A program made the position numbers and the translations under genes. DNA of 64,000 nucleotides from Variovorax sp. Sphag1AA (GTDB taxonomy: Bacteria > Pseudomonadota > Gammaproteobacteria > Burkholderiales > Burkholderiaceae_C). This document shows positions 8,056-17,343 of the stretch, piece after piece. The notes beneath the pieces are model-generated. The model was not told where the DNA came from. It made no database searches and worked only from the letters and a program-made list of their open reading frames with translations. The stretch's first letter is position 1. Each line of letters opens with the position of its first letter. The stretch covers positions 62,001 through 126,000 of the forward strand of contig NZ_JACHYC010000008.1 of assembly GCF_014192575.1 (NCBI RefSeq), in the 5' to 3' direction.

Positions 8056-10200
8056 ATGAGTCGCATCGACACCCTCATCGCCCGCATGACGCTACCCGAA
8101 AAGCTGGGGCAGCTCACGATGACTGCCTCCAGTTACACGGTCACCGGGCCGGTGATCGCGGGGGATTCCACCCAGTCCATCATCGACGGCACCATCGGCA
8201 ATCTGCTGAACATGGTCGGCCCCGGGCCTGTGCACGAAATGCAACGGCTGGCCGTCGAGAAGTCACGGCTCGGCATTCCGCTGCTGATCGGCCTGGACAT
8301 CATCCATGGCCATCGCACCCTCTTCCCGATTCCGCTCGCGGAGGCAGGCATCTTCGACGAAGACCTCTGGGAGCGAACGGCGCGCGAGGCTGCGCGCGAA
8401 GGCGCGGCCGATGGCCTGGCGATGACATTCGCGCCGATGCTCGACGTATCGCGCGATCCGCGCTGGGGTCGCACCGCGGAGGGCCCGGGCGAAGACTCGT
8501 GGCTCAACGCGCGCATCGCGCAGGCCAAGGTACGTGGCTTTCAGGGCAACGACCTGTCGTCGCCCGAAGCAATGGCCGCCTGTGCGAAGCACTTCGTCGC
8601 CTATGGCGCAGTCACCGCGGGACGGGAGTACGCCGCCGTCGACATCTCGGACCGCACCCTGCACGAGGTGTACCTGCCGGGCTTCGCTGCGGCGGTACGC
8701 GCGGGCGTCGCGACATTGATGCCCGCCTTCACCGATCTCAACGGCGTGCCAATGACAGCGCACATCCCCTTGCTGCGCGACTGGCTGCGCGTCGAGATGG
8801 GTTTCGACGGCGTCATCGTGACCGACTACAACGCGATCGCGGAACTCATCAAGCACGGGGTCGCCGCAGATCTCGTCGATGCCGCGGTGCTGGCGCTGAA
8901 GGCCGGCGTCGACATCGACATGATGGCCGACGCGTATCGCAAGGGCCTGCCGGTCGCGCTCGAGCAGGGCCGCGTGACGATGGAGGAAATCGACACATCC
9001 GTGCGACGCGTGTTGCGGCTCAAGGAAGAACTCGGCCTGTTCGACGACCCCTACCGCCGCGGCACGACACAGGAGCCCGCGGCACTCATCGCCGAACGAC
9101 ACACGCTGGCGCGCGAAGTTGCTCGCAAGTCCATCGTGATGCTGAAGAACGAGCGCGACACGCTCCCCTTGCCCACAGCGGCGAAGTCGCTGTGTGTCAT
9201 CGGCCCGCTGGCCGACGCACACACGGAGATGAAAGGTCCATGGTGGGGCGCCGGTGAACACGAACCGGCCGTCAGCGTGCTGGCCGGCCTGCGCGCCGCA
9301 CTGCCGCAGACCGACATACGCCATGCGCCCGGCGTTGCCATCAACAGCGACGATGAAAGCGGCATCGAGGCTGCTGTCGCACTGTGCGATGGCGTCGATG
9401 CCGTCCTGCTGTGCCTGGGCGAGCGCGCCTCGATGAGCGGCGAGGCCGCGAGCCGCGCCACGCCCGCGCTTCCCGGTCGACAACAGGCGCTGGCCGAAGC
9501 GGTGATTGCGCGTGCACGCGCGCTCGGCATCCCCGTCATTGCGATCCTGTTTTCAGGCCGCCCGTTGGTCGTTCCCTGGCTGTCCGAACACGCCGATGCA
9601 TTGCTGGCCGCGTGGTTCCTCGGTGTCGAGGCCGGAAACGCGATTGCCGACGTGCTCACGGGCCACGCATCGCCCAGTGGTCGCACGCCGATGAGCTGGC
9701 CGCGCGTCATCGGACAGATACCGATCTTCTTCGGCCAGCGCCCGAGCGGCCGTCCGATGAATCCCGCCGACTACTACACGAGCAAGTACCACGACGTCGA
9801 CAACACGCCGCTGTATGACTTCGGCCATGGCTTGACCTACGGCCGGTTCTGCTACGACGAGCTTCGGGTCGAGCCGCAGCGCGTGCGCGAGCAAGACACG
9901 CTGAAGATCAGCGTCAACCTGCGAAACGACGGCGCGCGCGAGGCTGAAGAGACTGTCTTCCTGTTCACCCGCGCGAAGGTGAGCCCCGTCACCCGGCCGC
10001 TGCTGGAGCTCAAGGGCTATGCAAAGCTGCGATTGAAGCCCGGCGAAGCCGGCTCGGTGGAACTGTCGCTGCCGGCGACCGACCTGCGCTATCTCGGACC
10101 GGACCTGCAACCCGTGTTCGAGGCGGGCCAGGTCGAGATCCTCGTCGGACCGAGTGCCGAGCAAACAGGATTGCTGCGACAGACCATCGAGTTGTCCTGA
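8056..10200 (+). CDS. GH3 beta-glucosidase (BglX-like)
   Basis: 714 aa. Retaining GH3 exo-glycosidase that removes terminal beta-linked glucose (or related sugar). Domains in order: TIM barrel (about 1-310), alpha/beta sandwich (about 340-570), fibronectin-III-like C-terminal domain (about 610-710). Nucleophile Asp257 is in 'VIVTDYNAI'; the likely acid/base Glu463 is in 'ASMSGEAAS'; the substrate pocket 'KHFVAYG' is present. Unlike E. coli BglX there is no signal peptide, so it should be cytoplasmic. ATG at 8056 starts a normal GH3 N-terminus. The aldose dehydrogenase follows after 14 bp, so both are likely co-transcribed. Confidence 0.95.
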   Translation: MSRIDTLIARMTLPEKLGQLTMTASSYTVTGPVIAGDSTQSIIDGTIGNLLNMVGPGPVHEMQRLAVEKSRLGIPLLIGLDIIHGHRTLFPIPLAEAGIFDEDLWERTAREAAREGAADGLAMTFAPMLDVSRDPRWGRTAEGPGEDSWLNARIAQAKVRGFQGNDLSSPEAMAACAKHFVAYGAVTAGREYAAVDISDRTLHEVYLPGFAAAVRAGVATLMPAFTDLNGVPMTAHIPLLRDWLRVEMGFDGVIVTDYNAIAELIKHGVAADLVDAAVLALKAGVDIDMMADAYRKGLPVALEQGRVTMEEIDTSVRRVLRLKEELGLFDDPYRRGTTQEPAALIAERHTLAREVARKSIVMLKNERDTLPLPTAAKSLCVIGPLADAHTEMKGPWWGAGEHEPAVSVLAGLRAALPQTDIRHAPGVAINSDDESGIEAAVALCDGVDAVLLCLGERASMSGEAASRATPALPGRQQALAEAVIARARALGIPVIAILFSGRPLVVPWLSEHADALLAAWFLGVEAGNAIADVLTGHASPSGRTPMSWPRVIGQIPIFFGQRPSGRPMNPADYYTSKYHDVDNTPLYDFGHGLTYGRFCYDELRVEPQRVREQDTLKISVNLRNDGAREAEETVFLFTRAKVSPVTRPLLELKGYAKLRLKPGEAGSVELSLPATDLRYLGPDLQPVFEAGQVEILVGPSAEQTGLLRQTIELS

Positions 10201-10214
10201 AAGCGGAGAATCGC

Positions 10215-11144
10215 ATGCCTCTGAAATTGGGCTTGTTGGGAATCGGCAAGATCGCGCGCGACCAACACATTCCGGCCCTCAACGCCAGCGCCGACTTCGA
10301 ACTCGTGGCATGTGCAAGCCGCAATGCCAGCGTCGATGGCGTCGCCAACTTTCCGGACCTGGCATCGATGCTGGGGGGAGCGCCAGAACTGGATTGCGTG
10401 TCGATCTGTACGCCGCCGCAGGCGCATTTCGACGCGGCATTGATGGCACTGCGCGCGGGCAAGCACGTCATGCTCGAAAAGCCGCCCACAGCCACCACGC
10501 GTCAGATTGCGCTGCTGGCGCAGGAGGCGGCAAAGCATGGGCGCACGCTGTTCCAAAGCTGGCATTCGCGTTTTGCCGGCGGCGTTGACGCCGCCCGCGA
10601 GTGGACGCGCGGCCGTGCGCTCACCAGCGGCCGGATCATCTGGAAGGAAGACGTCCATCACTGGCATCCCGGGCAGCAGTGGATCTGGGAACCGGGTGGC
10701 TTCGGTGTGTTCGATCCGGGCATCAATGCGCTGTCGGTCTTGACCGAAGTGCTCTCGACCGAAGTGTGCGTGGAGACCGCCGTGCTGGAGTTTCCTGAGA
10801 ATCAGCAAGCGCCGATCGCCGCCAACCTGCAATTGCGCACCGGCGACGGCGTGACCATTGCGGCCGAGCTCGACTTCCGACAGAAGGGCGAACAGAGTTG
10901 GGACATCGAACTGTTTGCCGCCGACGGCCGATTGAAGCTCACGCGAGGTGGATCCGGGCTTGCCATCGATGATCGCGTCATGGCGGCAGACCAAGGATTG
11001 GCGGGCGAATATCCGCGCCTGTATTCGCGCTTCGCCGCGCTGTGCGGTGCCGGCGCATCCGAGGTGGACTGGCGACCCTTTCAGCTCGTGGCGGACGCAT
11101 TCCTGATCGGCGAGCGGCGGATCGTGGCGCCGCATCAGGTGTGA
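10215..11144 (+). CDS. Gfo/Idh/MocA aldose 1-dehydrogenase (galactose/arabinose type)
   Basis: 309 aa NAD(P)-dependent sugar dehydrogenase that oxidises an aldose at C1 to the lactone. N-terminal Rossmann motif GLLGIGKIARDQH; family lysine in 'HVMLEKPP'. 'LFQSWHSRFAGGV', 'WKEDVHHWHPGQQWIWEPGGFGVFDPGINALS' (in segments) closely resemble D-galactose/L-arabinose 1-dehydrogenases of Azospirillum and Pseudomonas. GGAGA precedes the ATG. Its place 14 bp behind GH3 suggests that it oxidises the sugar released by that enzyme. The exact sugar is an inference. Confidence 0.85.
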   Translation: MPLKLGLLGIGKIARDQHIPALNASADFELVACASRNASVDGVANFPDLASMLGGAPELDCVSICTPPQAHFDAALMALRAGKHVMLEKPPTATTRQIALLAQEAAKHGRTLFQSWHSRFAGGVDAAREWTRGRALTSGRIIWKEDVHHWHPGQQWIWEPGGFGVFDPGINALSVLTEVLSTEVCVETAVLEFPENQQAPIAANLQLRTGDGVTIAAELDFRQKGEQSWDIELFAADGRLKLTRGGSGLAIDDRVMAADQGLAGEYPRLYSRFAALCGAGASEVDWRPFQLVADAFLIGERRIVAPHQV

Positions 11145-11160
11145 TCGTGTCGCTTGGAGG

Positions 11161-11919
11161 GCTAGTGCGTCGGTTCTGATGGGAACTTTCGCGCGGATCG
11201 CCTGGGCACCCGACTACACGTTCGGAACACCGCCCGAGGTGTATGACGCGCTACTGCAGCGGATGGAACAGGAATGGGGCAAGGGCGTGCTGTTGAGCGC
11301 CCTTGCACCTTCGCTCGCCGATGACGCGGCAGCACGCGAATGGTGGGGGCGCTTCCAGCGGCAGTCGTGCAGCCCAGGCGCGGCAGTGGCCTTGCTACGC
11401 ATGGCCTACGAGATCGACGCACGCCCGATCCTTCCCGCAATACGGGTTCCGGCAATGATCTTGCACCGCGTCGGCGAGCGCACCGTACCGGTCGAGCACG
11501 CGCGCTACTTGGCACAGAGGATTCCAGGCGCCGAGTATGCGGAATTTCCCGGCGGTGACCACTTCCGGGGGCGTGAAGTCGACACGGCTGGGGACGGCTT
11601 TTTTGCGGCCTTCGACGGTCCTGCGCGGGCTGTGCGTTGCGCGGCCGCCATTGGAAGCAGTGTTCGCTCTCTCGGCCTGGAGATTCGTGCCGGCGTACAC
11701 ACGGGCGAGTGCGAGGTGATGGGCGCGAAGATCGGCGGCATCGCGGTACATATCGGCGCTCGGATCGCCAGTGCAGCGAGCCCCGGAGAGATTCTCGTAT
11801 CCAGTACGGTCAAAGATCTCGTGGCAGGCTCGGGACTGGCTTTCCAGGATCGCGGCAGCCATGAATTGAAGGGTGTGCCCGGACAGTGGCGTCTCTATGC
11901 CGCATCCGAGGCGAGCTGA
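11161..11919 (+). pseudogene. Remnant of an alpha/beta-hydrolase/adenylate-cyclase fusion
   Basis: The open frame (ATG at 11179, 246 aa) joins two partial domains. Residues 1 to about 126 match the C-terminal part of an alpha/beta hydrolase ('GTFARIAWAPDY...VPAMILHRVGERTVPVEHARYLAQRIPGAEYAEFPGGDH' in outline), without the nucleophile elbow. It then runs directly into 'FRGREVDTAGDGFFAAFDGP', which lies inside a class III cyclase catalytic domain, and continues to a normal cyclase C-terminus (HTGECEV, VHIGARIA, ELKGVPG). The first half of the cyclase domain, including the metal-binding Asp of the usual FTDIVGS motif, is missing, as is the hydrolase N-terminus. I read this as a gene with a 5' truncation and an in-frame internal deletion of roughly 80-100 codons. 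No good ribosome site precedes the ATG. Confidence 0.8.
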
Positions 11920-12047
11920 CCGAGACCAGTCTCAAGGCAGGATCTGAACCCGCAAGTCGAGCGACAGTTCGCGGTGCGTCCGGATCATTTACATGGCGGC
12001 GGCGGACGCTCAGAATGCATGCCCCCATCCCTCAAAGGAGAGTGGCC

Positions 12048-12803
12048 ATGGATCTCGGGCTCAAGGGCAAGCGAGCTGTCGTGACCGGCGGCAGCAGGGG
12101 AATCGGGAGAGCCATCGCCGAGTGTTTCGCCGACGAGGGCGCCGATGTGGCCATCTGCGCACGCAAGGAAAACGAGGTGGGCGAGGCCGCGGCAGCATTG
12201 CAGGCCAAGGGCGTCAAATCCTTTGGCCGCGCGCTGGATGTGGCCGACGGTCCGGCGCTGATCGAATGGATCACCGCGAGCGGGCGCTTCCTGGGCGGCA
12301 TCGACGCCCTGGTCTGCAATGTGAGCGCGCTGGCGGTCGGCGACAACGCGGAGTCCTGGGAAAAAGCGTTCCACACCGACATGATGCATACGGTCAATGC
12401 CGTGGCGGCTGCGGTTCCGTTCCTGGAGAAGTCCGGCTTCGGCTCCATCGTGCTGATCTCCAGCGTTTCGGGCTTCGAGGTCGACTTCGCAGCCGGCTCC
12501 TACGGCGCGATCAAGGCGGCGCTCATCCACTACGCCAAGGGCCTGAGCCGGCAGCTCGTCAGCAAGGGAATCCGCGTGAACTGCGTCTCGCCGGGCAACA
12601 CCTACTTCGACGGCGGGATCTGGCAGAACATCGAGAAGAACATGCCCGACCTATTCGCCTCGACGCTAAAGGTCAACCCCACCGGCAAGTTCGGCACGCC
12701 CGATGAGGTGGCGCGCGGCGTGGTGTTTATCTCGAGCCCGGCCGCCAGCCGGATCTCCGGGACCAACCTGGTGATCGACGGCGCGCTGACTGTGGCCGTC
12801 TAG
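12048..12803 (+). CDS. SDR-family oxidoreductase
   Basis: 251 aa classical short-chain dehydrogenase. NAD(P) motif TGGSRGIG, 'CNVSA' in place of the usual NNAG, catalytic Ser in 'LISSVSG', and Y-x-x-x-K as YGAIK. The cofactor-side 'CARKENEV' suggests NADPH preference, which is only an inference. ATG 12048 follows AAAGGAG and begins the normal SDR N-terminus, so the 54 extra in-frame upstream codons are not counted. An acetamidase-type gene starts 17 bp downstream, so the two probably form an operon. Substrate unknown. Confidence 0.9.
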   Translation: MDLGLKGKRAVVTGGSRGIGRAIAECFADEGADVAICARKENEVGEAAAALQAKGVKSFGRALDVADGPALIEWITASGRFLGGIDALVCNVSALAVGDNAESWEKAFHTDMMHTVNAVAAAVPFLEKSGFGSIVLISSVSGFEVDFAAGSYGAIKAALIHYAKGLSRQLVSKGIRVNCVSPGNTYFDGGIWQNIEKNMPDLFASTLKVNPTGKFGTPDEVARGVVFISSPAASRISGTNLVIDGALTVAV

Positions 12804-12820
12804 GTCCGGGAGTGCCGACC

Positions 12821-13765
12821 ATGAACGCGCTCGCGACGCAGCACACGATCCACAGGAAGCACATCCACCATGGCTGGAACAATGCCTTCCCGCCCTGCCT
12901 GAAGATTGCCCCGGGCGAGACGGTGCAGTTCGAGACGCTCGACGCGTCCTCCGGCCAGTTCACACGCACATCGACGGCCGCCGATGTCGAGAAGCTCGAT
13001 CTTGCGCACGTGAATCCCGTCACGGGGCCGGTGTACATCGACGGCGCGATGCCGGGCGATGCGCTCAAGGTCACCGTGTTGTCGCTACTACCCTCGGGCT
13101 GGGGCTGGACCGCGAACATTCCCGGCTTCGGATTGCTCACCGACCAATTCCCGAAGGCCAGGATTCATCACTGGAACTACGACCCCGGCCTGACGCCCGC
13201 GATGTACGGGCCCGGCGGTCGCGTGCCCTTGAAGCCTTTCACCGGGACGATCGGAGTCGCGCCCGCCGAGCCGGGCTTGCACAGCATCATTCCGCCACGC
13301 AACGTCGGCGGGAACATGGATGCGCGCGACATCGCCGAAGGGACCGAGCTCTACCTTCCGATCGAAGTCGAAGGTGCGCTCTTCTCCGTGGGCGACACGC
13401 ATGCTGCGCAGGGCGACGGCGAGGTCTGTGGCACGGCGATCGAAAGCCCGATCGACGTGGCGCTGAAATTCGAACTCGTGAAGGACGCCCGGCTGCGCTC
13501 GCTGCGCTACGTCACGCCAGGGCCCGTCAGTCGACATTTCGACACACACGGGTACGAGGTTACGACCGGCATCGGGCCCGATCTCATGGCGGGTGCCCGC
13601 ATGGCCGTGTCGGAAATGATCGAACTCCTGAGCCGCCGCTACGGCTACGACCCGCTCGACGCCTACATGCTGTGCAGCGTATGCGCGGACCTTCGCATCA
13701 GCTCGATCGTCGACGTGCCAAATTGGGTGGTGTCGTTCTATTTTCCGAGGGTGGTGCTGGCGTAG
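12821..13765 (+). CDS. Acetamidase/formamidase family amidohydrolase
   Basis: 314 aa, FmdA/AmdA family; members hydrolyse short amides to acid and ammonia. Seen: 'PGETVQFETLDASSGQ', 'NPVTGPVYIDGAMPGDAL', 'GWGW', 'IPPRNVGGNMD', 'LYLPIEVEGALFSVGDTHAAQGDGEVCGTAIE' (in segments), all family signatures. The GDTHAAQGDGE block carries residues expected at the active site. ATG 12821 with GGGAG upstream is preferred over a GTG 9 nt earlier. Translated behind the SDR; a link between the two activities is not obvious from sequence. Confidence 0.92.
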   Translation: MNALATQHTIHRKHIHHGWNNAFPPCLKIAPGETVQFETLDASSGQFTRTSTAADVEKLDLAHVNPVTGPVYIDGAMPGDALKVTVLSLLPSGWGWTANIPGFGLLTDQFPKARIHHWNYDPGLTPAMYGPGGRVPLKPFTGTIGVAPAEPGLHSIIPPRNVGGNMDARDIAEGTELYLPIEVEGALFSVGDTHAAQGDGEVCGTAIESPIDVALKFELVKDARLRSLRYVTPGPVSRHFDTHGYEVTTGIGPDLMAGARMAVSEMIELLSRRYGYDPLDAYMLCSVCADLRISSIVDVPNWVVSFYFPRVVLA

Positions 13766-13819
13766 TCGAGGCCGGCGATCATCCGCATGCACGGTCGCCA
13801 CCATGCGCTCAACGAAGGC

Positions 13820-14779
13820 TCAGGCTTTGGGGATGCAGCGATCCACGATGTCGGACAGTTGCGACAGCGGCGGCACCGCCAGGAAGTCCGCCGCCTCGAA
13901 GGCGGGATTGGGGTAGTCGTAGTAGCCCTTGCCTGCCAGCATGCCGGTGCGCCCTTTGTCCATCAGATGGGTTTTGATGTATTGGGCATTGGCCAACATC
14001 TGCGCGTCGCCCCGCACATGGCCCCAGTAGGTGGACACGTCATAGGTGGTCTTCATGCCGACGATGTCCATCATGCCGAACGGACCCATGCGCGCGCCCC
14101 GGTTGGCGATCAGGAAGGTGCGATCCACATCCTCCGGGGTGGCGATGCCGTTGGTCACCAGTGACTGGGCTGCGCTGAGCAAGGCGGGGAACCAGGTGTT
14201 GATCACGTAGCCGTTGTGCTCCGTGCCTACGGGGATCGGCACCATGCCGGTCTCGATGGCAAATTGGGTGACGGTTTCGAGCGTGGCCCGGGCCGTCGCC
14301 GCATGCGGCATGATTTCGACGACGTTGGCTGACCAGATGTAGTTGGCGTAGTGCAGCGCACAGAACTTGTCGGGTCGCCCGGTGGCCGCTGCGAAATCGC
14401 TCGGTAGGAAGGTGGACGAATTCGTGGCGACCACGGCATGGGCCGGCAGCAGCGGCGCCATTTGCCGGTAGACGCTGGTCTTGACGTCCGGAATCTCGGG
14501 CACCGCCTCGATGACCAGATCGGCCTGGGCCACGGCTCGGGCCAGATCGGTGGTGAAGGTGAGACGCTGGCGCGTGCTCTCCACGTCGGCCTCACTGGCG
14601 CCGATCTCGGGCTTCAGGTAGATGGCCGCATAGTGCTCCTGCGCGGCGCGGCAGCGCGCCAGCGCCTCTTCCGAGATGTCGTACACAACGACGTTCTTGC
14701 CTTTGAAGGCGCTGTGCCAGGCGATCTGGCCGCCCAGCACGCCCGAACCCAGAACAGTCAGGTGGTTCACTTGGGACAT
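13820..14779 (-). CDS. 3-hydroxyacyl-CoA dehydrogenase family protein
   Basis: 319 aa NAD-dependent dehydrogenase of the 3-hydroxyacyl-CoA/3-hydroxybutyryl-CoA type. Rossmann motif VLGSGVLGGQIA, then 'DLVIEAVPE' and 'NSSTFLPS'; a catalytic His is likely in 'ALHYANYIW' (family: H-F-x-N-P), which is a divergent version. The C-terminal helical domain has 'NGYVINTWFPALLSAAQSLV' and 'GPFGMMDIVGM'. GAGGAAG precedes the ATG. It is the last gene of the BVMO-esterase operon, 10 bp after the esterase, so it probably oxidises a hydroxy product of that pathway. The divergent His context leaves its substrate class (CoA ester or free hydroxy acid) open. Confidence 0.88.
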   Translation of the reverse strand: MSQVNHLTVLGSGVLGGQIAWHSAFKGKNVVVYDISEEALARCRAAQEHYAAIYLKPEIGASEADVESTRQRLTFTTDLARAVAQADLVIEAVPEIPDVKTSVYRQMAPLLPAHAVVATNSSTFLPSDFAAATGRPDKFCALHYANYIWSANVVEIMPHAATARATLETVTQFAIETGMVPIPVGTEHNGYVINTWFPALLSAAQSLVTNGIATPEDVDRTFLIANRGARMGPFGMMDIVGMKTTYDVSTYWGHVRGDAQMLANAQYIKTHLMDKGRTGMLAGKGYYDYPNPAFEAADFLAVPPLSQLSDIVDRCIPKA

Positions 14780-14789
14780 GGTTGCTTCC

Positions 14790-15737
14790 TCAGTTGGCTT
14801 GTTGCTTCAGGAGAGCGCCAAAGCGCGCGATGCTGTGCGTGATGACAGCTTGCGCGCCCGGAGACCAGCGGCCCATGTCGAAGAAGCCGTGGACCATGCC
14901 CGGCCCTTCGATCAGTTCGGCGTGGCCGCCAGCGGCGCGCAGCGCGTTGGCGTAGGCCGGCGCCTGGTCGCGCAGCGGGTCGAACTCGGCATTCACGATC
15001 ACGGCAGGCGGCAGGTTTGCCAGGCTCTTTGCCTGCAGCGGGGCCAGGCGCGGGTCGAGGGTGTTGGCGTAGCCACTCGCGTAGTGGTCGTAGAACCAGG
15101 CCATGGTTTCCGCTTCGAGGAAGTAGCCCTTGCCGTTCTGCCCGGCACTGGGGTACACGGCCGCCACATGGTCCACCGCCGGGTAGATCAGGAACTGCGC
15201 GGCCAGCGCAATGCCCGCATCGCGCAACTGCTGCGACACCACTGCGGAGAAATTGCCGCCCGCGCTGTCGCCGGCCACGGCAACGATGCCGTTGCCGCCC
15301 AGTTCGCGTGCATGAGCCACGACCCACTTGGCAGCGGCCACGGCGTCCTCGATGCCCGCAGGAAACGGATGCTCGGGCGCGAGCCGGTAGTCCACCGACA
15401 CCACCACCGCCTGCGCGCCGCGGCAGATCTCGCGGCACATGTTGTCGTGCGTGTCCAGGTTGCCGATGACGAAGCCACCGCCGTGGAAGTAGGCGACGGT
15501 GGGAAAGGGGCCAGTGCCTTCGGGCCGGTAGATGCGCGCGGCGATGGGGCCCGCGCCGCCAGGCACGGTGGTGTCCTGCACGCTGGCCACCGGCACGGTC
15601 TGCTCGGGCGTGAGCGAGCCTTTGGTCAGCGCCAGATAGCCGGCGCGGCCTTCTACTGGCGTGCCGTCGGCAACGGGCTTGGCGCCCGAGCCGGCCATCA
15701 TTTGAAGAACGCCGGCGAGATGCGGATCGAGAGGCAT
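14790..15737 (-). CDS. HSL-family alpha/beta hydrolase (esterase)
   Basis: 315 aa hormone-sensitive-lipase-type carboxylesterase. Oxyanion motif HGGGFV, nucleophile in GDSAGG, Asp in 'EFDPLRD', His in 'MVHGFFD'. AGGAG stands 7 nt before ATG 15737. No signal peptide. It follows the BVMO by 32 bp; in Baeyer-Villiger pathways such as cyclohexanone degradation (chnB/chnC) an esterase hydrolyses the ester or lactone made by the monooxygenase, and this gene fits that job. Confidence 0.93.
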   Translation of the reverse strand: MPLDPHLAGVLQMMAGSGAKPVADGTPVEGRAGYLALTKGSLTPEQTVPVASVQDTTVPGGAGPIAARIYRPEGTGPFPTVAYFHGGGFVIGNLDTHDNMCREICRGAQAVVVSVDYRLAPEHPFPAGIEDAVAAAKWVVAHARELGGNGIVAVAGDSAGGNFSAVVSQQLRDAGIALAAQFLIYPAVDHVAAVYPSAGQNGKGYFLEAETMAWFYDHYASGYANTLDPRLAPLQAKSLANLPPAVIVNAEFDPLRDQAPAYANALRAAGGHAELIEGPGMVHGFFDMGRWSPGAQAVITHSIARFGALLKQQAN

Positions 15738-15769
15738 GCGAAAGTCTCCTGGGTTGTGAATGAAGGGGC

Positions 15770-17230
15770 TCAGCGGTAGGCCAGGGCTTCGTCCTGCAGG
15801 GACGCCGCGGGCAGGATATTGCGCTCTTCGGCGTGCTCCATGCCGTGCTTCCACGGATGGCGGTCGCCCTGACCGTACATGGCCGCCTGCGCACGCACGA
15901 CGTAGCCCGCGTTGAAGTTGTCGGCCTCCATCCAGGACAGGCGCTGCATGTCTGCATCGGCGCTGGGCACGGTGGGCTGCACCACGTTGTGGCCCTGTTC
16001 GCGCATGTGGGCGATCAGGCGGCACACCCAGTCGCACACCAGGTCGGAGCGCAGCGTCCAGCTGGCGCGGAAGTAGCCTTGGGTGAACGCCATGTTGGGC
16101 AAGCCCTCGATCATCACGCCCCGGTAGGTGATGCGCTCGCGCAAATCCACCGGCGCGCCGTCCACGCTGAAAGGAATGCCGCCGAACAGCTTGAGGTTGA
16201 AGCCCGTGGCGGTGACGATGATGTCGGCGTCCAGGTGTTCGCCGCTGGTCAACTGGATGCCTTTGGCATCGAAGCGCTCGATCGTGTCCGTCACCACCGA
16301 GGCCTGGCCCTCGCGGATGGCCTTGAAGAAGTCGCCCTCCGGCACCACGGCAATGCGCTGCTGCCAGGGGCGGTAGCGGGGGTTGAAGTGCTTGTCGACG
16401 TCGAAGCCTTCGGGCAGGTGCGGCCGGATCTCGCCGAGCAGGAAGGCGCGCATCGCTTCGGGGTGCTGCTTGGCGGTCTGCACGATCTCGTCGGTGCGCG
16501 CGACAAAGGCGCGGCGCATGATCTCGTGGTACCACGCATCGGGCAGGTTCAGCGGCTTGAGCAGCGGCACCAGCGGATGCTCATGCGCGGGCAGGAAGAA
16601 GGTGGGCGAGCGCTGCAGCATGGTCACGTGGCCCGCGTCGTCCGCCAGGTTCGGGATCAGCGTGGCCGCCGTGGCGCCGGAGCCGATCACCACCACGCGC
16701 TTGCCCTTGTAGTCCAGGTTCTCCGGCCAATGCTGCGGATGCACCACCTGGCCCTTGAAATCCTTCAGCGTTGGCCACTCGGGCGTGTAGCCCTGCCCGT
16801 GGTCGTAGTAGCCCGCGCAGATCCAGAGGAAGCTGGTGGTGAAGGTCAGCACCTCGTCCGATCCGGTGCGGGTGACCTCCAGCGTCCAGCGCTGGTCTTC
16901 GGACGACCAGCGCGCCGCCCGCACCTGGTGGCCGTAGCGGATCAGCGGCGCCAGGCCGTTTTCGTCGATCACCTCGCTCAGGTAGCCGCGGATCTCATCC
17001 GCCGAGGCGATGGCACTGCCCTTCCAGGGCTTGAAGCCGTAGCCATAGGTGAACAGGTCGCTGTCCGAGCGCGCGCCAGGGTAGCGGTGTGTCCACCACG
17101 TGCCGCCGAAGCCGTCCATGGCTTCGAGGATGGCGAGGCTGCTGTCCGCGAAACGCTGGCGCAGGTGGCAGGCCGCGCCGATGCCGGAGATGCCGGCGCC
17201 GATGATGAGGAAATCGAAATGCTGCGCCAT
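15770..17230 (-). CDS. EthA-like Baeyer-Villiger flavin monooxygenase
   Basis: 486 aa FAD/NADPH monooxygenase. FAD Rossmann motif GAGISG at residues 11-16, the type I BVMO fingerprint F-K-G-Q-V-V-H-P-Q-H-W-P, and the NADPH motif GSGATA. Length and segments such as 'RYPGARSDSD', 'PRYRPWQQRIAVVP' and 'VTATGFNLKLFGG' resemble mycobacterial EthA (489 aa) more than the 540-aa cyclohexanone enzymes. It should insert oxygen next to a ketone to give an ester or lactone, passed to the esterase downstream. First gene of the operon and divergent from an AraC regulator. Confidence 0.93.
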   Translation of the reverse strand: MAQHFDFLIIGAGISGIGAACHLRQRFADSSLAILEAMDGFGGTWWTHRYPGARSDSDLFTYGYGFKPWKGSAIASADEIRGYLSEVIDENGLAPLIRYGHQVRAARWSSEDQRWTLEVTRTGSDEVLTFTTSFLWICAGYYDHGQGYTPEWPTLKDFKGQVVHPQHWPENLDYKGKRVVVIGSGATAATLIPNLADDAGHVTMLQRSPTFFLPAHEHPLVPLLKPLNLPDAWYHEIMRRAFVARTDEIVQTAKQHPEAMRAFLLGEIRPHLPEGFDVDKHFNPRYRPWQQRIAVVPEGDFFKAIREGQASVVTDTIERFDAKGIQLTSGEHLDADIIVTATGFNLKLFGGIPFSVDGAPVDLRERITYRGVMIEGLPNMAFTQGYFRASWTLRSDLVCDWVCRLIAHMREQGHNVVQPTVPSADADMQRLSWMEADNFNAGYVVRAQAAMYGQGDRHPWKHGMEHAEERNILPAASLQDEALAYR

Positions 17231-17297
17231 GCGAGGTGTCTCCTGGTGTGTGTGCGATGGGTCATGCTAGGTCTAACCCTCTGGCGGCACTTGTGTT

Positions 17298-17328
17298 TGC
17301 GCGACACGATTTTGATGTTGCACGACAC
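17298..17328. promoter_or_regulatory. Direct repeats, likely AraC-type activator site
   Basis: TGCGCGACAC at 17298-17307 and TGCACGACAC at 17319-17328: a 10-bp repeat with one mismatch, 21 bp start to start, on the same face of the helix. AraC/XylS proteins bind direct half-sites about 21 bp apart. It sits in the 113-bp divergent region between the BVMO operon and the AraC gene, 16 bp before the latter's ATG. Confidence 0.6.
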
Positions 17329-17343
17329 TCCGTAAAGACCCTG

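Noticed and set aside
11932..11943. GAGAC-CA-GTCTC inverted repeat after the pseudogene
   Set aside because: 5-bp arms and no T-run; expected by chance in GC-rich DNA.
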